Part shown: one piece after another, positions 39,552 to 50,299 of the stretch | Layout of the letters: the number at the start of each line of letters is the position of its first letter | Numbering within the stretch: the stretch's first letter is position 1 | Assembly (NCBI GenBank): GCA_914767715.1 | Contig: OU612066.1 | Coordinates: 29,918,283-29,982,282 of the forward strand | DNA length: 64,000 bases | Direction: 5' to 3' | Origin: Membranipora membranacea | Lineage: Eukaryota > Bryozoa > Gymnolaemata > Cheilostomatida > Membraniporidae | Made by a program: the position numbers and the translations under genes | The notes under the pieces: generated by a model | What the model was told of the DNA's origin: nothing | The model's database searches: none | The model's input: the letters and a program-made list of their open reading frames with translations, nothing else

Positions 39552-39892
39552 TCACTATGGTTCCATGGGTCGATTTTGTGGTTCACTCCAATTTCGAATG
39601 GTTAGAATCCAGTGGATTCTAACCATTCCCATGATGGGAAAAACATGAAAAGAATCTGCTGCGGCCGAGACTTGAACCCCGGCCTCCAGCGGTAAAATCC
39701 TTTGAAGGAATTGTGTGCAAGCACGCTAACCAATCAGCCACGACGCCAATTAGGAAATAGGTTGAATAAACACGGTTTTAATATTCGCGTCCAAAAAGTT
39801 ATTCGTCACAATCGGAATTTGACTTTAATGCCATTTCCATGGGGCGATTACTACCGAAATCCTTACATAATCGATCCATGGAACCATAGTGA
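39552..39892. mobile_element. Element with 24-bp terminal inverted repeats and a tRNA-like core
   Basis: TCACTATGGTTCCATGGGTC, continuing to 39575, is inverted at 39869-39892 with one mismatch. Inside are a near-perfect hairpin at about 39597-39627 (arms TGGTTAGAATCCA) and a tRNA-like sequence on the minus strand at 39659-39747. No transposase is encoded. Confidence 0.75.
39659..39747 (-). repeat. tRNA-like sequence inside the element
   Basis: The minus strand begins GGCGTCGTGGCTGATTGG, which looks like a tRNA acceptor and D arm with an A box. It later has GGGGTTCAAGTCTCGG, a good B box and T arm. The 5' and 3' ends do not pair and the anticodon region is irregular. A tRNA-derived SINE head is more likely than a functional tRNA. 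Confidence 0.5.
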
Positions 39893-40677
39893 TTATAAGT
39901 GAACCAGATCTGAGCATTGATTAGAAATTCTATTTACTTAAGAAAAAAACAATCTTAGTCAGAGGGATTGCCAATGAGTCCACCGACATGTCCATCCCTT
40001 CACAGGGCATTTATTAGCTAGCAATATTATTCTGAGCATCTTTTGATGTGCATCAATTTTTATTGCTTCATATAACAACAGCAAGACAATAAAAGAAAAT
40101 CGCGTGGTCAGTCATATAATGACCTGATGTTCATGTTTCAACAGGTATATGTTTCCTGTTGAAGAAGTTAGGGATCAAGCTTATATGATAGTCACTGCAT
40201 ACACTACTCAATACACATCTGTGTTGATGATGAAAATTAAAGATTTCAGAGCAATTCCACAGGCAAAACTTTGTCTCTATCACTTAAAGTGACAGTCCTA
40301 CTGGACCATGTTTGGAATGGTTTTACAGATCTCAAGCTGAAAAGTCATTTGGGTATATGCAATTAAACAGCCTGTATACCTAATTGCAGAAAACTGCTGC
40401 AAAATCTGAAAATTGGGATCATAGTGGATCATAGTGATTTATTGCCTCCACCTGATCACTATGATCCACCATGATCCTTGCTAAAATATTTAAAAAAAAT
40501 CTAAAATGCTATCTTCCACACTTTTAATTTTTTAAAATTTTTTTTTATTTGCGCTATGAACACAGAATATTTGATTTAGTTGAGTAATATATCCACGTTT
40601 CTAATATGACAGACCGTTTAAAGGAACAGAGAAGATTAGTGATAGGGAGTATTTGATGGACAATTTCAATCGACAAT
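39893..40677. other. No gene recognised; one hairpin
   Basis: AT-rich sequence with no exon found. The only structure seen is the hairpin at 40416-40477. Confidence 0.5.
40416..40477. repeat. Hairpin with direct repeats inside each arm
   Basis: Each 23-bp arm contains two copies of GGATCATAGT or its complement; the arms pair with one mismatch across a 16-base loop. Confidence 0.8.
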
Positions 40678-41930
40678 TTAAGGTAATGTCAAAGACCGAT
40701 CCGAATATCAACATATCATATACCGTTGGAAAGCTGCCAAGCTACTGAAAATGAATACCTGAACAAAAACTTGATTCGATGACGTTGTGTCATTAAAGGG
40801 AGGAAATGAGGCAGAAAACGCTGTTTTTGTCAAAGCAGATGGAGGAGTCACATTAATTGCAAGAAAATAGGTGGAATGTATACTTAGAGATTGAGTTCAT
40901 AGTAAAATTTGATTTTCTTTGATATATGGCTAGTCTAAACTGACTTTTCACGTCACGCCATTCAACGCATTTTTTTTGTGAAGCCGTGAAAATATGTGAA
41001 ATTTCAATCATTAATTCAGAACAGATCATAAGCTCGAAACAAAATTAATTATGATTTTCCCTTAGAGTACACTTCACATGTCATACATATTGACTTTAAA
41101 CAAATTAGCTTGCATATTGCGAAAATAGTGGACTCTCGAATACACCTGATATTTTTCGCAACTTCTGCATAACGTCAAATGTGCTGTCCAAATGACCATT
41201 ATTGTGGCCAAACAAAGTTTTTTTGAAAGTTCTCACATACGAAGCCGCTTTTATTACCCATGGGGCACGCAGGAAATGCCAACAGATTTTATCACTGCAT
41301 CTTCGTTTTTCTTGAATTTAATGCAAAAGAATGGCCAAAAACACCTCAAAAGTCCCAAAAAATAGCTGCTTTTTGGCATTCTTTTGCGTTAAACTCAAGA
41401 AAAACGAAGATGCGGGGAAAAAATCTTTGGGCATTTCCTGTGTGCACCATGGTTAATGAAAGCGGCTTCGTATATGAGAACTTTCAAAAAATCTTTTTTT
41501 GGCCACAATAATGGTCATTTGGACAGCACATTTGATGTTATACAAAAGTTGCAAAAAATATTAGCTGTATTCCAGAGTCTACTGTTTTCGCAATATGCAA
41601 GCTAATTTGTTGAAAATTAATAGGTTACATTACCGATTGTATGGCGTGACGTAAAAAGTCAGTTTAGACTAGTCATATATCAAAGAAAATCAAATTTTAC
41701 GATGAACGCAATCTTTAAGTATGCATTCCACCTGGTTTGAAATTTCTTGCATTTAATTTGACTCCCCATCTGCTTTGACAAAAAACAGCGTTTTCTGCCT
41801 CATTTCCTCCCTTCAATGACACAACGGCATTGAATCAAGTTTTTGTTCAGGTATTCATTTTCAGTAGCTCGGCAGCTTTCCAACGGTATATGATATGTTG
41901 ATATTCGGATCGGTCTTTGACATTACCTTA
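40678..41930. mobile_element. Large near-palindromic foldback element (about 1.25 kb)
   Basis: The left half (TTAAGGTAATGTCAAAGACC…) reappears inverted over essentially its whole length in the right half (…GGTCTTTGACATTACCTTAA), with scattered substitutions and small indels, around a centre near 41300-41355. TTAA lies at both extremes. The open frame at 41260-41511 spans the centre of the palindrome and has no protein signature. No transposase is encoded, so the element is non-autonomous or a fused pair of inverted copies. A diverged relative lies at about 45480-45800. Confidence 0.85.
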
Positions 41931-42455
41931 AGTTAATAAAGATGGTTGTTGAGGAGCAGCATTGCTCAGTTATGCACAACATAATATTTTATGCATCGTG
42001 TGCTGCTGATGGGCCTCAACAAGTTAATATTAACTCACAACCATATTTGTTTTCTTTTTTTTTAAGGAGACTATGAATTTGAGTAGCGCAAGCCTTGAGT
42101 TTGTAGAATGGAATGCAATAATGTAAGGCTAGCATACCGTATAAGCTATTCCTCAAAAGATTTTGTACTGAAACATTACCGATATCTACTGAATTATAGT
42201 TACAATATAACACCGATTAAAGGTCTCCTAGCAGGGTTCCATAAAAGACAAATCAGCAACACCATGTCGTGCGCGAGAGTCTTTTACATACCTGTTCAAA
42301 TTTTCATTGCGGTTGAACAAATAGGGGCCCCTTGGCAGCTTCTCAAATACACCAATGTCTATCCGCCGCCTCAAAAACATGCCTCAGTTGATGATGTGTG
42401 CTGTTTCCTCACGATTATATACACCATTCACTATAATTGTCTCGTATGGGGACCT
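41931..42455. other. Downstream flank of the discoidin-like gene
   Basis: It should hold the 3' UTR of the minus-strand gene ending at 42456. The + strand open frame at 42108-42494 overlaps the true last exon on the other strand and is not supported as a gene. Confidence 0.45.
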
Positions 42456-45400
42456 TTAATGACCAATAACCTCAATTTCATAGAAATTTTGTAATACACT
42501 TGCGGTGAAACTGACTTTGACATATCTCCCAACTATCGACTGATTGCAGTTTATCCTTTCTTCGTCTAGGATCTCTCCCTCTCTTAATGCACAGTGGTTA
42601 TAGCCTCTTGGGTGATCCGTTGCAGCTATCTCGATCAGCATGTCTTTGCAGTGCTCATCACCTGACAAAGTTAGTGGTATACAAAATGTGTCTCGGTACC
42701 TCTGCAAATAATTAGGTGTCCTAAACCAAATGGGCATCCATCCAGGGGTCCCTCTCCCCATTTGGCTACTCTTTAGCACATGCAGCATAGGAAAGGGCTT
42801 ACCTTGAAAACCACATCATAGTTCAGACTGTCTTAGATCCACTATCTCAACCATTGAAAAATCATGGGGACATGGTTTGGGAAACATTTTTGGTATTCGA
42901 ATGCTAAATTCCATTAATTTCTGGCTGTTTGTTTGCCAAACCTTTAGATGGATATATAATGTTTCATTTCTTCAATTCTTAGAATCTACCCAATTGTTCA
43001 TATTTTTACTTACTTAGCTGAAATCGAGTGAACACTTTCACAGCTTCCACGCAATAATCCGATTCCAAATCTAATATCAACCAAGGGTTAGGTGGTTCGA
43101 GCAGGACAACTGATAGATACTCATCAAAACCAAAATTTCTTGCGTCATAAATACCATCAACGCCTTTATGAGCTGCATAAAAACCAGCTCCGTCATGGTC
43201 AATATATTCTTCACTGTTGTTGGTAGTCTTGCCTAAAATAAATGACAAAATTGATTATATTGTTAAAGCTTCTCAGCAACTAGATGAAAATACATAAAAC
43301 TATCTTGGACACACCTAAAAATATGCAGCTGCTATTGAATAAGTTATCTCTATGTTTGTTGAAGAGAGGCATGGAATCTTAAGAAAAGACTGTTATGTGT
43401 AGGAGGTGATGGAGCAGTTCATTGAATCAATTAAGATTGCATATAAATTTCGGAAAATTTTGAACCGCAATAAACTGGTGGATCAGCCATTACTCGGCAG
43501 TGGTATTGGTGGATCAGCCATTACTCGGCAGTGGTATTGGTGGATCAGCCATTTCTCGGCAGTGGTATTGGTGGACCAGCCATTACTCGGCAGTTGTATT
43601 GGTGGATCAGCCATTACTCGGCAGTGGTATTGGTGGATCAGCCATTACTCGGCAGTGGTATTGGTGGATCAGCCACTACTCGGCAGTGGTATTGCCATGG
43701 ACAGTGATAGTGACATACTGCTTTTTGCCGAAAGGCCAAGATGAGATCCATCTATATAACATGCATAATCAATGTATGTATCATCGTTACTACCATTTGC
43801 AGTATGTTCAGTACCTAATGTACAACAAAATCTGATTTCCCTTAGGCATCGATCGGTTTGTTTTGAAATAAAATTGATATATAATAAAATCTATTATATA
43901 ATGACAGTGCAAAATATGTAAAGAAAAATGTTTTACAGTTGTACTGCCTGTGCTTACCTCTTGCGAGTGTGCTCCGGGAAAGTTTACTTTTTGCACGAAA
44001 GACAGTAGTATAATTTGGATTCACTTCTAAAAAAATAAAAAAAACTTTATAGATGGTGAAAACGGTATTAAGTAGCACCGAAACCAGAAATTAAGTACCA
44101 TAAATGATAGTTGATTTGTCTTGTTTTCTGTTCAAGCATTATATCGCATAATTGTATAATATAATATTTCATTAAATTTTGTCCGGAGGCCGTTGAGATC
44201 AATGTTCTGTTTGTAAGGGAGGAGTATCAACGACACCAGTGAATCAGTAGCACAAATAATAGGCACTCCCTTTTGTTTTTGAACAAGTGTTAGAGGGGCC
44301 TCTGAGGTGAATGCACTGTTTGTGAGAAAAGAGTTATTCTTAGCGTCTTAATCAAAGCAGGGAAGACTAAGTATGTATGTTTATATTCGGTCTCAATCTC
44401 TGAGAAATAAAACTGTCTCTATAGGGTGCTCTGTAAAATTATTATAACTGTTGATTCTGTAAAAATAAATAAAATGATCAGACCATAAAAAAATACTATT
44501 ACTTTTTGAAGACACTATTTTGATATTTGATACACTCTGCTCTAAAACATTTGGCACAGATCTGCACGCTGAACTTGATTGATTGATATCTGCCTGGCGG
44601 CAGCTGGTTAAGACGGAGTAGTGGTTCGTCTTCGATGGCAATCATACGGAGGCTCTTGACTTTCAGTATATTAGAGTAAAGGTCGTCTACGGGTGTGAAC
44701 GTGAGTTCGCCTGATAGGTAACCTGCAGTTCTTATCACAGATTTTAGCTTTTTCTTAGAGTCTGCGCTCAGATGACTATATGGCACAACCAGGTGGTAGG
44801 TGATTACTGACTCTATGAAGGACTTGAAGCAGGTCGTTATTAGTTTCTCAGTGACATCGAGATGGTATAGCTTGGCGATTATATGTAGCCTTTGGCGAGC
44901 TTTCGCTGTAGTTTTCTCTGCCAATGTGTAGGAGGGTCTTACGATCTATGTTGATGCAGTAAGCTGATGATAGATTGCTATAACTGGTATAACATGTAAT
45001 GGATGTTATAACATCTATTTTTACCAGTTGTATGGGAGTCAGCTAGCTGAATGTGCTGTGTTACAAATAGAGTGAGCTTGAATCTGGATTATAATCAGTT
45101 ATTGGTACTGATTTTCAGATAATGCTCACCTTCAGTGGAGGAGCTGCGACAGACATTCAATAAACAAATGCCTTCCTCACGGTTATGTGATAGCTGGTAA
45201 CATCCTGGGATGATGAGGCATTGATGAACACAGAGACTAAGCACCTGAGCTTCAGTCACAGTGTTGAATGTAATCATACTCTCATCTGAATCAAGATTCA
45301 TCTCTACATATAGTTCTGTCATCCCTTCGCATATATATGCATAGCTCATCAATACTGATAAATGAAATGCAATAAACAAATCAGACTGAATTGTCAATAA

Positions 45401-46238
45401 CTGTTCTGAATATCAAAATATCACATCTATCGTTAAAGATTGCTTTAATCACGTGATTTGGTTCTGATTAATGTCTGACGTCTGGCTGTGAAAAGTCTAA
45501 AGTGAAATTTTATGCCACGTCATGAAATTAATGATTTTTAAAATTTGGTGAAAATATTTGAAACAAATCTTAGTCTTTCAAGCAAAATTATTTAAGCTTT
45601 CCCTTAGATTGCTTTTCAAATGAAGTACACACCAGCATTCAACAATGAAAACTATCACCATTGCCCGTTTGAAGCAGATACATTTTGTGTCATTTCGCGT
45701 TACCTCAAACGCAATGTCTAAGAGATTGTCATTGTGGGGGCACAACAATTTTTGACAATGGCCACATAATGACCATGGCGTACGCCGGATATGCTCACAA
45801 TATTCTGTACACCATATCTTGTTCTCCTAAATTGTACTATACATACCTTAAAAATGGTGAAGCTAAAAGATGAAAGAGGGAGAGGAGGTTAGCTTGATTC
45901 CCAAAAACCAAGTTTTTCTAAGAACATGTGCCCGCATTGATCATGCAGTGCAAAGGATCGAAAATTCTTATTCGGCACTAAATTGGCTTGATCATTATAT
46001 ATTATATTATATATATTATTATATTATATCATTTAACAGTAGGCAAAGAAACAAGATGTTCGTGAAACAGATAGCCTATTCTTGTTTCAGGAGGACAGTA
46101 AAAGTTTCAAATGCTTTATATCCCAACTGAACATCCAGGTGTAAGCTTGCACTTTGGATAGCTTCAACCTCCATTCTACACTGAATTTTACTTACCTGTT
46201 AATACTACAACACCAAAGGCATTCTGTGATAGCAGCAT
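42456..46238 (-). CDS. Secreted protein with PAN/apple-like region and discoidin-like (F5/8 type C) domain
   Basis: Exons in transcript order: 46238-46196, 45354-45130, 44026-43958, 43232-43014, 42831-42803 and 42701-42456. They give 276 residues with phase closed throughout. The first junction builds a signal peptide: MLLSQNAFGVVVLT from exon 1 joins VLMSYAYICEG from exon 2. The next 70 or so residues (CVHQCLIIPGCYQLSHN, then CLLNVC) look like a PAN/apple-type module. The second half (PWLILDLESDYCVEAVKVFT … GRYVKVSF … FYEIEVIGH) has the strand pattern of a galactose-binding-like discoidin domain, used for binding sugars or lipids outside the cell. The fifth exon is only 29 bases. The model uses the acceptor at 42702, because an upstream AG would leave an intron of about 30 bases. 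The domain names are from pattern, without an alignment. Confidence 0.78.
43477..43694. repeat. 31-bp minisatellite, seven copies
   Basis: A unit beginning GGTGGATCAGCCATTACTCG and ending GCAGTGGTATT repeats seven times with few changes, in an intron of the discoidin-like gene. Because 31 is not a multiple of three, one pass through the array reads all frames in turn, and it stays open on the + strand. This explains the long apparent frames at 43406-43744 and 43500-43835. Confidence 0.95.
44499..44930 (-). mobile_element. LINE fragment (region after the reverse transcriptase)
   Basis: An open minus-strand frame reads ARQRLHIIAKLYHLDVTEKL, then SFIESVITYHL and LNQLPPGRYQSIKF. This is the usual C-terminal part of a CR1/L2-like ORF2. 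It is 5' truncated and lies inside the second intron of the discoidin-like gene in the same orientation. It is a different family from the 33870 element. Confidence 0.75.
45480..45800. mobile_element. Relic of the 40678-41930 foldback element
   Basis: Stretches in the same order as the left arm of the large foldback recur here with heavy divergence, including a CTTTCCCTTAGA block near 45600 and GACCAT with GGCCACA near 45760. It lies in the first intron of the discoidin-like gene. Confidence 0.5.
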
Positions 46239-47780
46239 ATCAAGATTTTCAGATTTCCGACACCTAACACCCCCTTCTTGAATATTTTGGTAACTTATAT
46301 GAGTGGATGAGTGGCGTGTTCTAATGGTGCTCATTGACATTATCTTACAGACGAAGCTTTATGGATAGCCCAAGTGATGAATAGTAATGTTCCAGACACC
46401 ATGACATTCTTTCAGAACTATTATAAGAATTATTCCGTGTTCATGCATAAATAAAACATGTATGAGTTGTTACCCTCTTCAAATTGCAGTAGGATGATCC
46501 ATAATCCATGAGTATAATATCAATCATTAAAATATCCAGATGACAAAGTATTGGAAATAAAGTTCTCAAAGGATAGTGATCATAGAAGTACTTTGAATGG
46601 AACCCTGGATTATTTCGCATTTTAAATTAGGTTACATCATTCAATAATGTCCTTAGGCTAGAAATTTTACTTTTTTTTGTTCATTGCAATGACAAAGCTT
46701 TGATGTGAACAGTGGTTGTTTTTTGCTTTCCTAGACACTTTAAGACTGATAGAGAGCAATGGACAACTTGGGAACGCAAACAAATAAAATGTTTTACCGA
46801 ACAAAAAGATTTGTGTTGTGTTTGAGCACATTAAAAGTTGTGAATATCTTTGCTTCGTTGCATATATATGGCACTTCCTACGGCCGAAAATTCAACCTAG
46901 TACTAATACAACTAAAAAAAAATTCAGTAGGCAAATAAATCTGTCCATAAAATCATCCAGGGCTCTGTACCCCGGGAGTGCTCAAACCTGATGGATCATA
47001 TACACAAAACCAACTTGATGATCTAGGTAAGTTTTGGATGTCACCTCATCAACAAAAAAACTCTGTAATGGCAGGAAGATTTAGACATTTTAAGTCACTA
47101 TCAATTATCGTGATACCGAAGACCTTAGTTTTGTTGTATGCATTAGACTAGACAAAATTAGAGCCTGTGACAAATTTAGTCAACCTGCCATCGTAGAAAG
47201 CGTTGGACCTGTACCTGAGAAAAACAGTAGATGAAAATCAATCACTCGTTGCCCAAAGGAATGATTATAAAAAATAAATCTTTTGAGCCACCACTTCTAC
47301 TGTCATAGGCACTTTGGGTTAATAGTTGTGTCAAAAATACTCTGATTGGTGGAAGTATTCCAGAAACAGTAACATTTAATTCTTTGCTCTCATGCTCATA
47401 TACAATTAGCAGTCATTAATCAGGCAATATATATATATATATATAATATATCGATGATGTTTAGATATTGATATAAAAAGCATGAGCTGAATACATGACT
47501 ACTGATATACCATAATGAGTGAATCCTATAAATGACGGAGTTGTCACATTTGTAGTGGCATCATATCAGAATGGACTTGTTTTTTTTCTGAGATTTACAA
47601 CTTATAAAGACAACTTTTTTCTTCTACTATATTTAAACATAAGCAGACGTTTATTTGTAAAAAAATAAGGCAAATTGTTTGTAAAACCAGCAGGCTTGCT
47701 GTGGATGTTAAATATGAATATAAACTGTTAAATGAGAGCATTAACAAATCTTCACATACTCTTGGAAAAATGGCTACGAG
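46239..47780. other. Upstream flank of the discoidin-like gene, no gene recognised
   Basis: Nothing codable was found apart from short unsupported frames. A TA dinucleotide run lies near 47430-47450. The promoter of the discoidin-like gene should be just above 46238. Confidence 0.5.
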
Positions 47781-48241
47781 TAAGATGGCCTCAATAGATG
47801 ACAGATTGGGTATAATCATTTATTCGTCTACATTGGGAGTTGCTCCCCTCTACTGTGTAACAACTTCCAATGCAGGCAAAGAGGAGATAATTTTGGAAAA
47901 CCACAAAACTCAGCTTGTATGCGTTTATGAATCGTCCAGGAATTGTATCCTAGCCAACTAATTGGGGATTGTAATTGGGCTTAGCATTAGAATAACTTGT
48001 TAATTTACAACTTTTAGAAGTGCGATTATAACAAGATGAGTCTAACAAAACTTGAGGTTTACTACTTGGTAATTGCAATTGAAGGCAAGTGATTGGAATA
48101 TTTTTTAACGGAATTTCTATGCATGTGAGTGCATTTTGTTTGATGTGATTCTTGTGTGAAGGATGTTGGCTGTAGTATGCGGCTGCATGGGATTTTTCAA
48201 TTATGTATAAGCTTTAAGATGTGCCTTCGCAGTGTGCCGCG

Positions 48242-50299
48242 TCACACCTTTTTTTGTGCGCTTCTAAACGGACAGTATTGGCAAGCAAACGGTTTTTCTC
48301 CAGTATGAGTCATAATGTGCCTTTTCATACGTGCTTGATTTGCGCTTCTATAAGGGCACTGAGGGCAAGCAAACGATTTTTCTCCAGTGTGTTTACTCGT
48401 GTGGCATATCATAATAGATTTATTTTTGGTTGAAAATTCACAATATTTACATTTCTTGATGCCTCTCATATGCTCATAACTGGAATTTGCAGACTTTTTG
48501 GTGGTTTCAGTAGATGGAGCAGTACTGGGCTCTACAGGTTCTAGGATTGATACAGTCCGGGAATCATCGTGATCTATCTGTATATCATTTGGAGGTTCAG
48601 GTTCCTACTTCTGACCCCCATTGACTCGTCACCATCGTTATACTCTTTTTGCTCGTCAGCATAATTATTAGTAGTTGGTGAGTATTCAGCATCACCAGTT
48701 AGGTAAGCATCAAACTTCGCGGTATATTCTACCTTAATAGTGTCCACATGTGCTGCAGACTCCCTGACTGTTCTTGTATTGGATGTTAGATCGCCTTGTG
48801 ATGACGGTGCAGCAAGGTCGTCTGTTATTGGTATATTGACTGTATGGTTAGATTGTATCGTCTCTTCTAGAGACTGCCAAATACTGCTGTCTCTGCTATG
48901 TGCGGCTTCTGCAATGGGATATTGACACTACACACTCATCGTAAACCCAATATTTGAGTACAGATCTACTCCTAGTCTAGTTATTCAGCCAAATATTGGG
49001 GCCCTTTTCTATAGCCACTGATAACTGTGCATTTTACTTTAATGAATCACCAATAAGACTGAAAGATGACTTGATAAAGACTTGAATTATAATGACCTTA
49101 CAATCAGAAGATTTGATTACGATTCCCCACTGTGTGACCGAGAGAAAGTCCTACGGGAATGGAGATACATGTATATGCACATAAAAATCAATAGACAGTT
49201 TTCTGAGCTCCAATTTAAACCTCTAGCCAGAGTTGTCCTCTCTCCAGTTTGGTATTTTTAACCCACGCTGCATAGGAAAAGGAGCTGAAAAGAGGGTAGT
49301 CTTGTGAACCGCTTATAATATGATAAAAATGTGTCTTGATTCAGCACTGGCATCATTGAAAACCCTGTGAGACAGGATTTCCAAATCTTTAGGGGCTTAT
49401 AAAAGGATAAAATGATTTGTGTTTCAGAATCTGCACCATAGAAAACTCATTGGGACATAGGGAAATAGTTTTTTTTGTATTCGGATAGTCATATATATCA
49501 ATTTCTGCCAGTTTGGCGGACAAATCTCATGGAATTTCTTATGAATTTTGTTGCTGAAATTGAGATTTTTCAGCTTTCAAGCCCCCAATGATGCCAGTGC
49601 TGAATCAAGACACATTTTTATCATATTATTGCGATTCACAAGATAACCCTCTTTTCAGCTCCCTTTTCCTATGCCGCATGGGTTAAAAGTACCAAACTGG
49701 AGAGAACTAACTCCGAATAGAGACTCAAATTGGAGCTCAGAAAACTGTCTATTGAGTTGGTATACACATATAATATGATAACATAAATGCATCCCAATAA
49801 TTGACACTGATACCAAGATAATAATTCTTGTAAGCACAAATACTATTTCAAGTTTTTTTACAAGCAATTTACCTTTGATAAGATTCTTAAAGTTGACCTC
49901 TATTTGTTTCTGTATATTGAGAGAGAGGCCACCATGCAGTGATAGGATTTCATCTCTGCCATCACCAAACTTAAAGGCTAAAAATGCGACCTGGTATCCC
50001 TGCTGGTGAACAGACTCAACCTGTAGGAAGGAAATTATTGGGCATAAGGAGTTCTTCAGATAAAAACTATCTCCTTAGATCTTTTTATTTTTTTATGTTC
50101 CTGTTTCATCTTTCACTCTTGCACACAATTAAATTAGCTAAAATGTAACAAGCTACTCTCGGTTCGATGGCATAAATATCATATAGCATGATAAATGATG
50201 TAACCGGAGAAAGGAGAAGGATGACAAACTCACCACCCCTGAGAGAAGCTGACTTATGAATGCTGATAATTTTTGTCCTTCGTCAGAACTTGGCTCCAT
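48242..50299 (-). pseudogene. C2H2 zinc-finger pseudogene (copy A)
   Basis: The three-exon plan equals that of the gene at 53754-55614. Exon 1 is 50299-50234 (MEPSSDEGQKLSAFISQLLS…), exon 2 is 50020-49873, and exon 3 starts at 48908. Exons 1 and 2 are open and correctly spliced. In exon 3, aligned with the other copy, a single-base loss near 48630 shifts the frame, and a CAG codon before the EPEPPNDI segment has become TAG. Further on, KCKYCEFSTKNKS, FACPQCPYRSANQARMKRH and the start of a third finger remain before another shift near 48245. About five fingers are gone. The similarity continues downstream to about 47780. A transcript could still make a short finger-less protein of the first two exons. 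Confidence 0.82.
49189..49754. mobile_element. Foldback element inside the zinc-finger pseudogene
   Basis: CAATAGACAGTTTTCTGAGC at the left end is inverted at the right end. The arms of about 230 bp match closely over GAATCAAGACACATTTTTAT and its complement. The centre near 49470 is unpaired. It lies in the second intron of copy A and was not seen in the corresponding intron of copy B, so it probably inserted after the duplication. Confidence 0.75.

Noticed and set aside
39659-39747. Functional tRNA gene
   Set aside because: The A and B boxes are good, but the acceptor stem does not pair and the anticodon arm is irregular.
42108-42494. 128-codon + strand frame
   Set aside because: It lies just downstream of, and partly opposite, the last exon of the discoidin-like gene and resembles no protein.
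42702-42802. Reading through the AG at about 42770 to add 24 residues to the last exon of the discoidin-like gene
   Set aside because: It would need an intron of about 30 bases. The acceptor after TTATTTGCAG at 42702 gives a normal intron and a better domain match.
43406-43835. Two overlapping + strand frames of about 110 codons
   Set aside because: They are translations of the 31-bp minisatellite, with no splice context or family signature.
45095-45397. A one-exon start for the discoidin-like gene at 45397
   Set aside because: That frame begins with TTG, not ATG. The upstream ATG exon at 46238 joins in phase at 45354 and gives a proper signal peptide.
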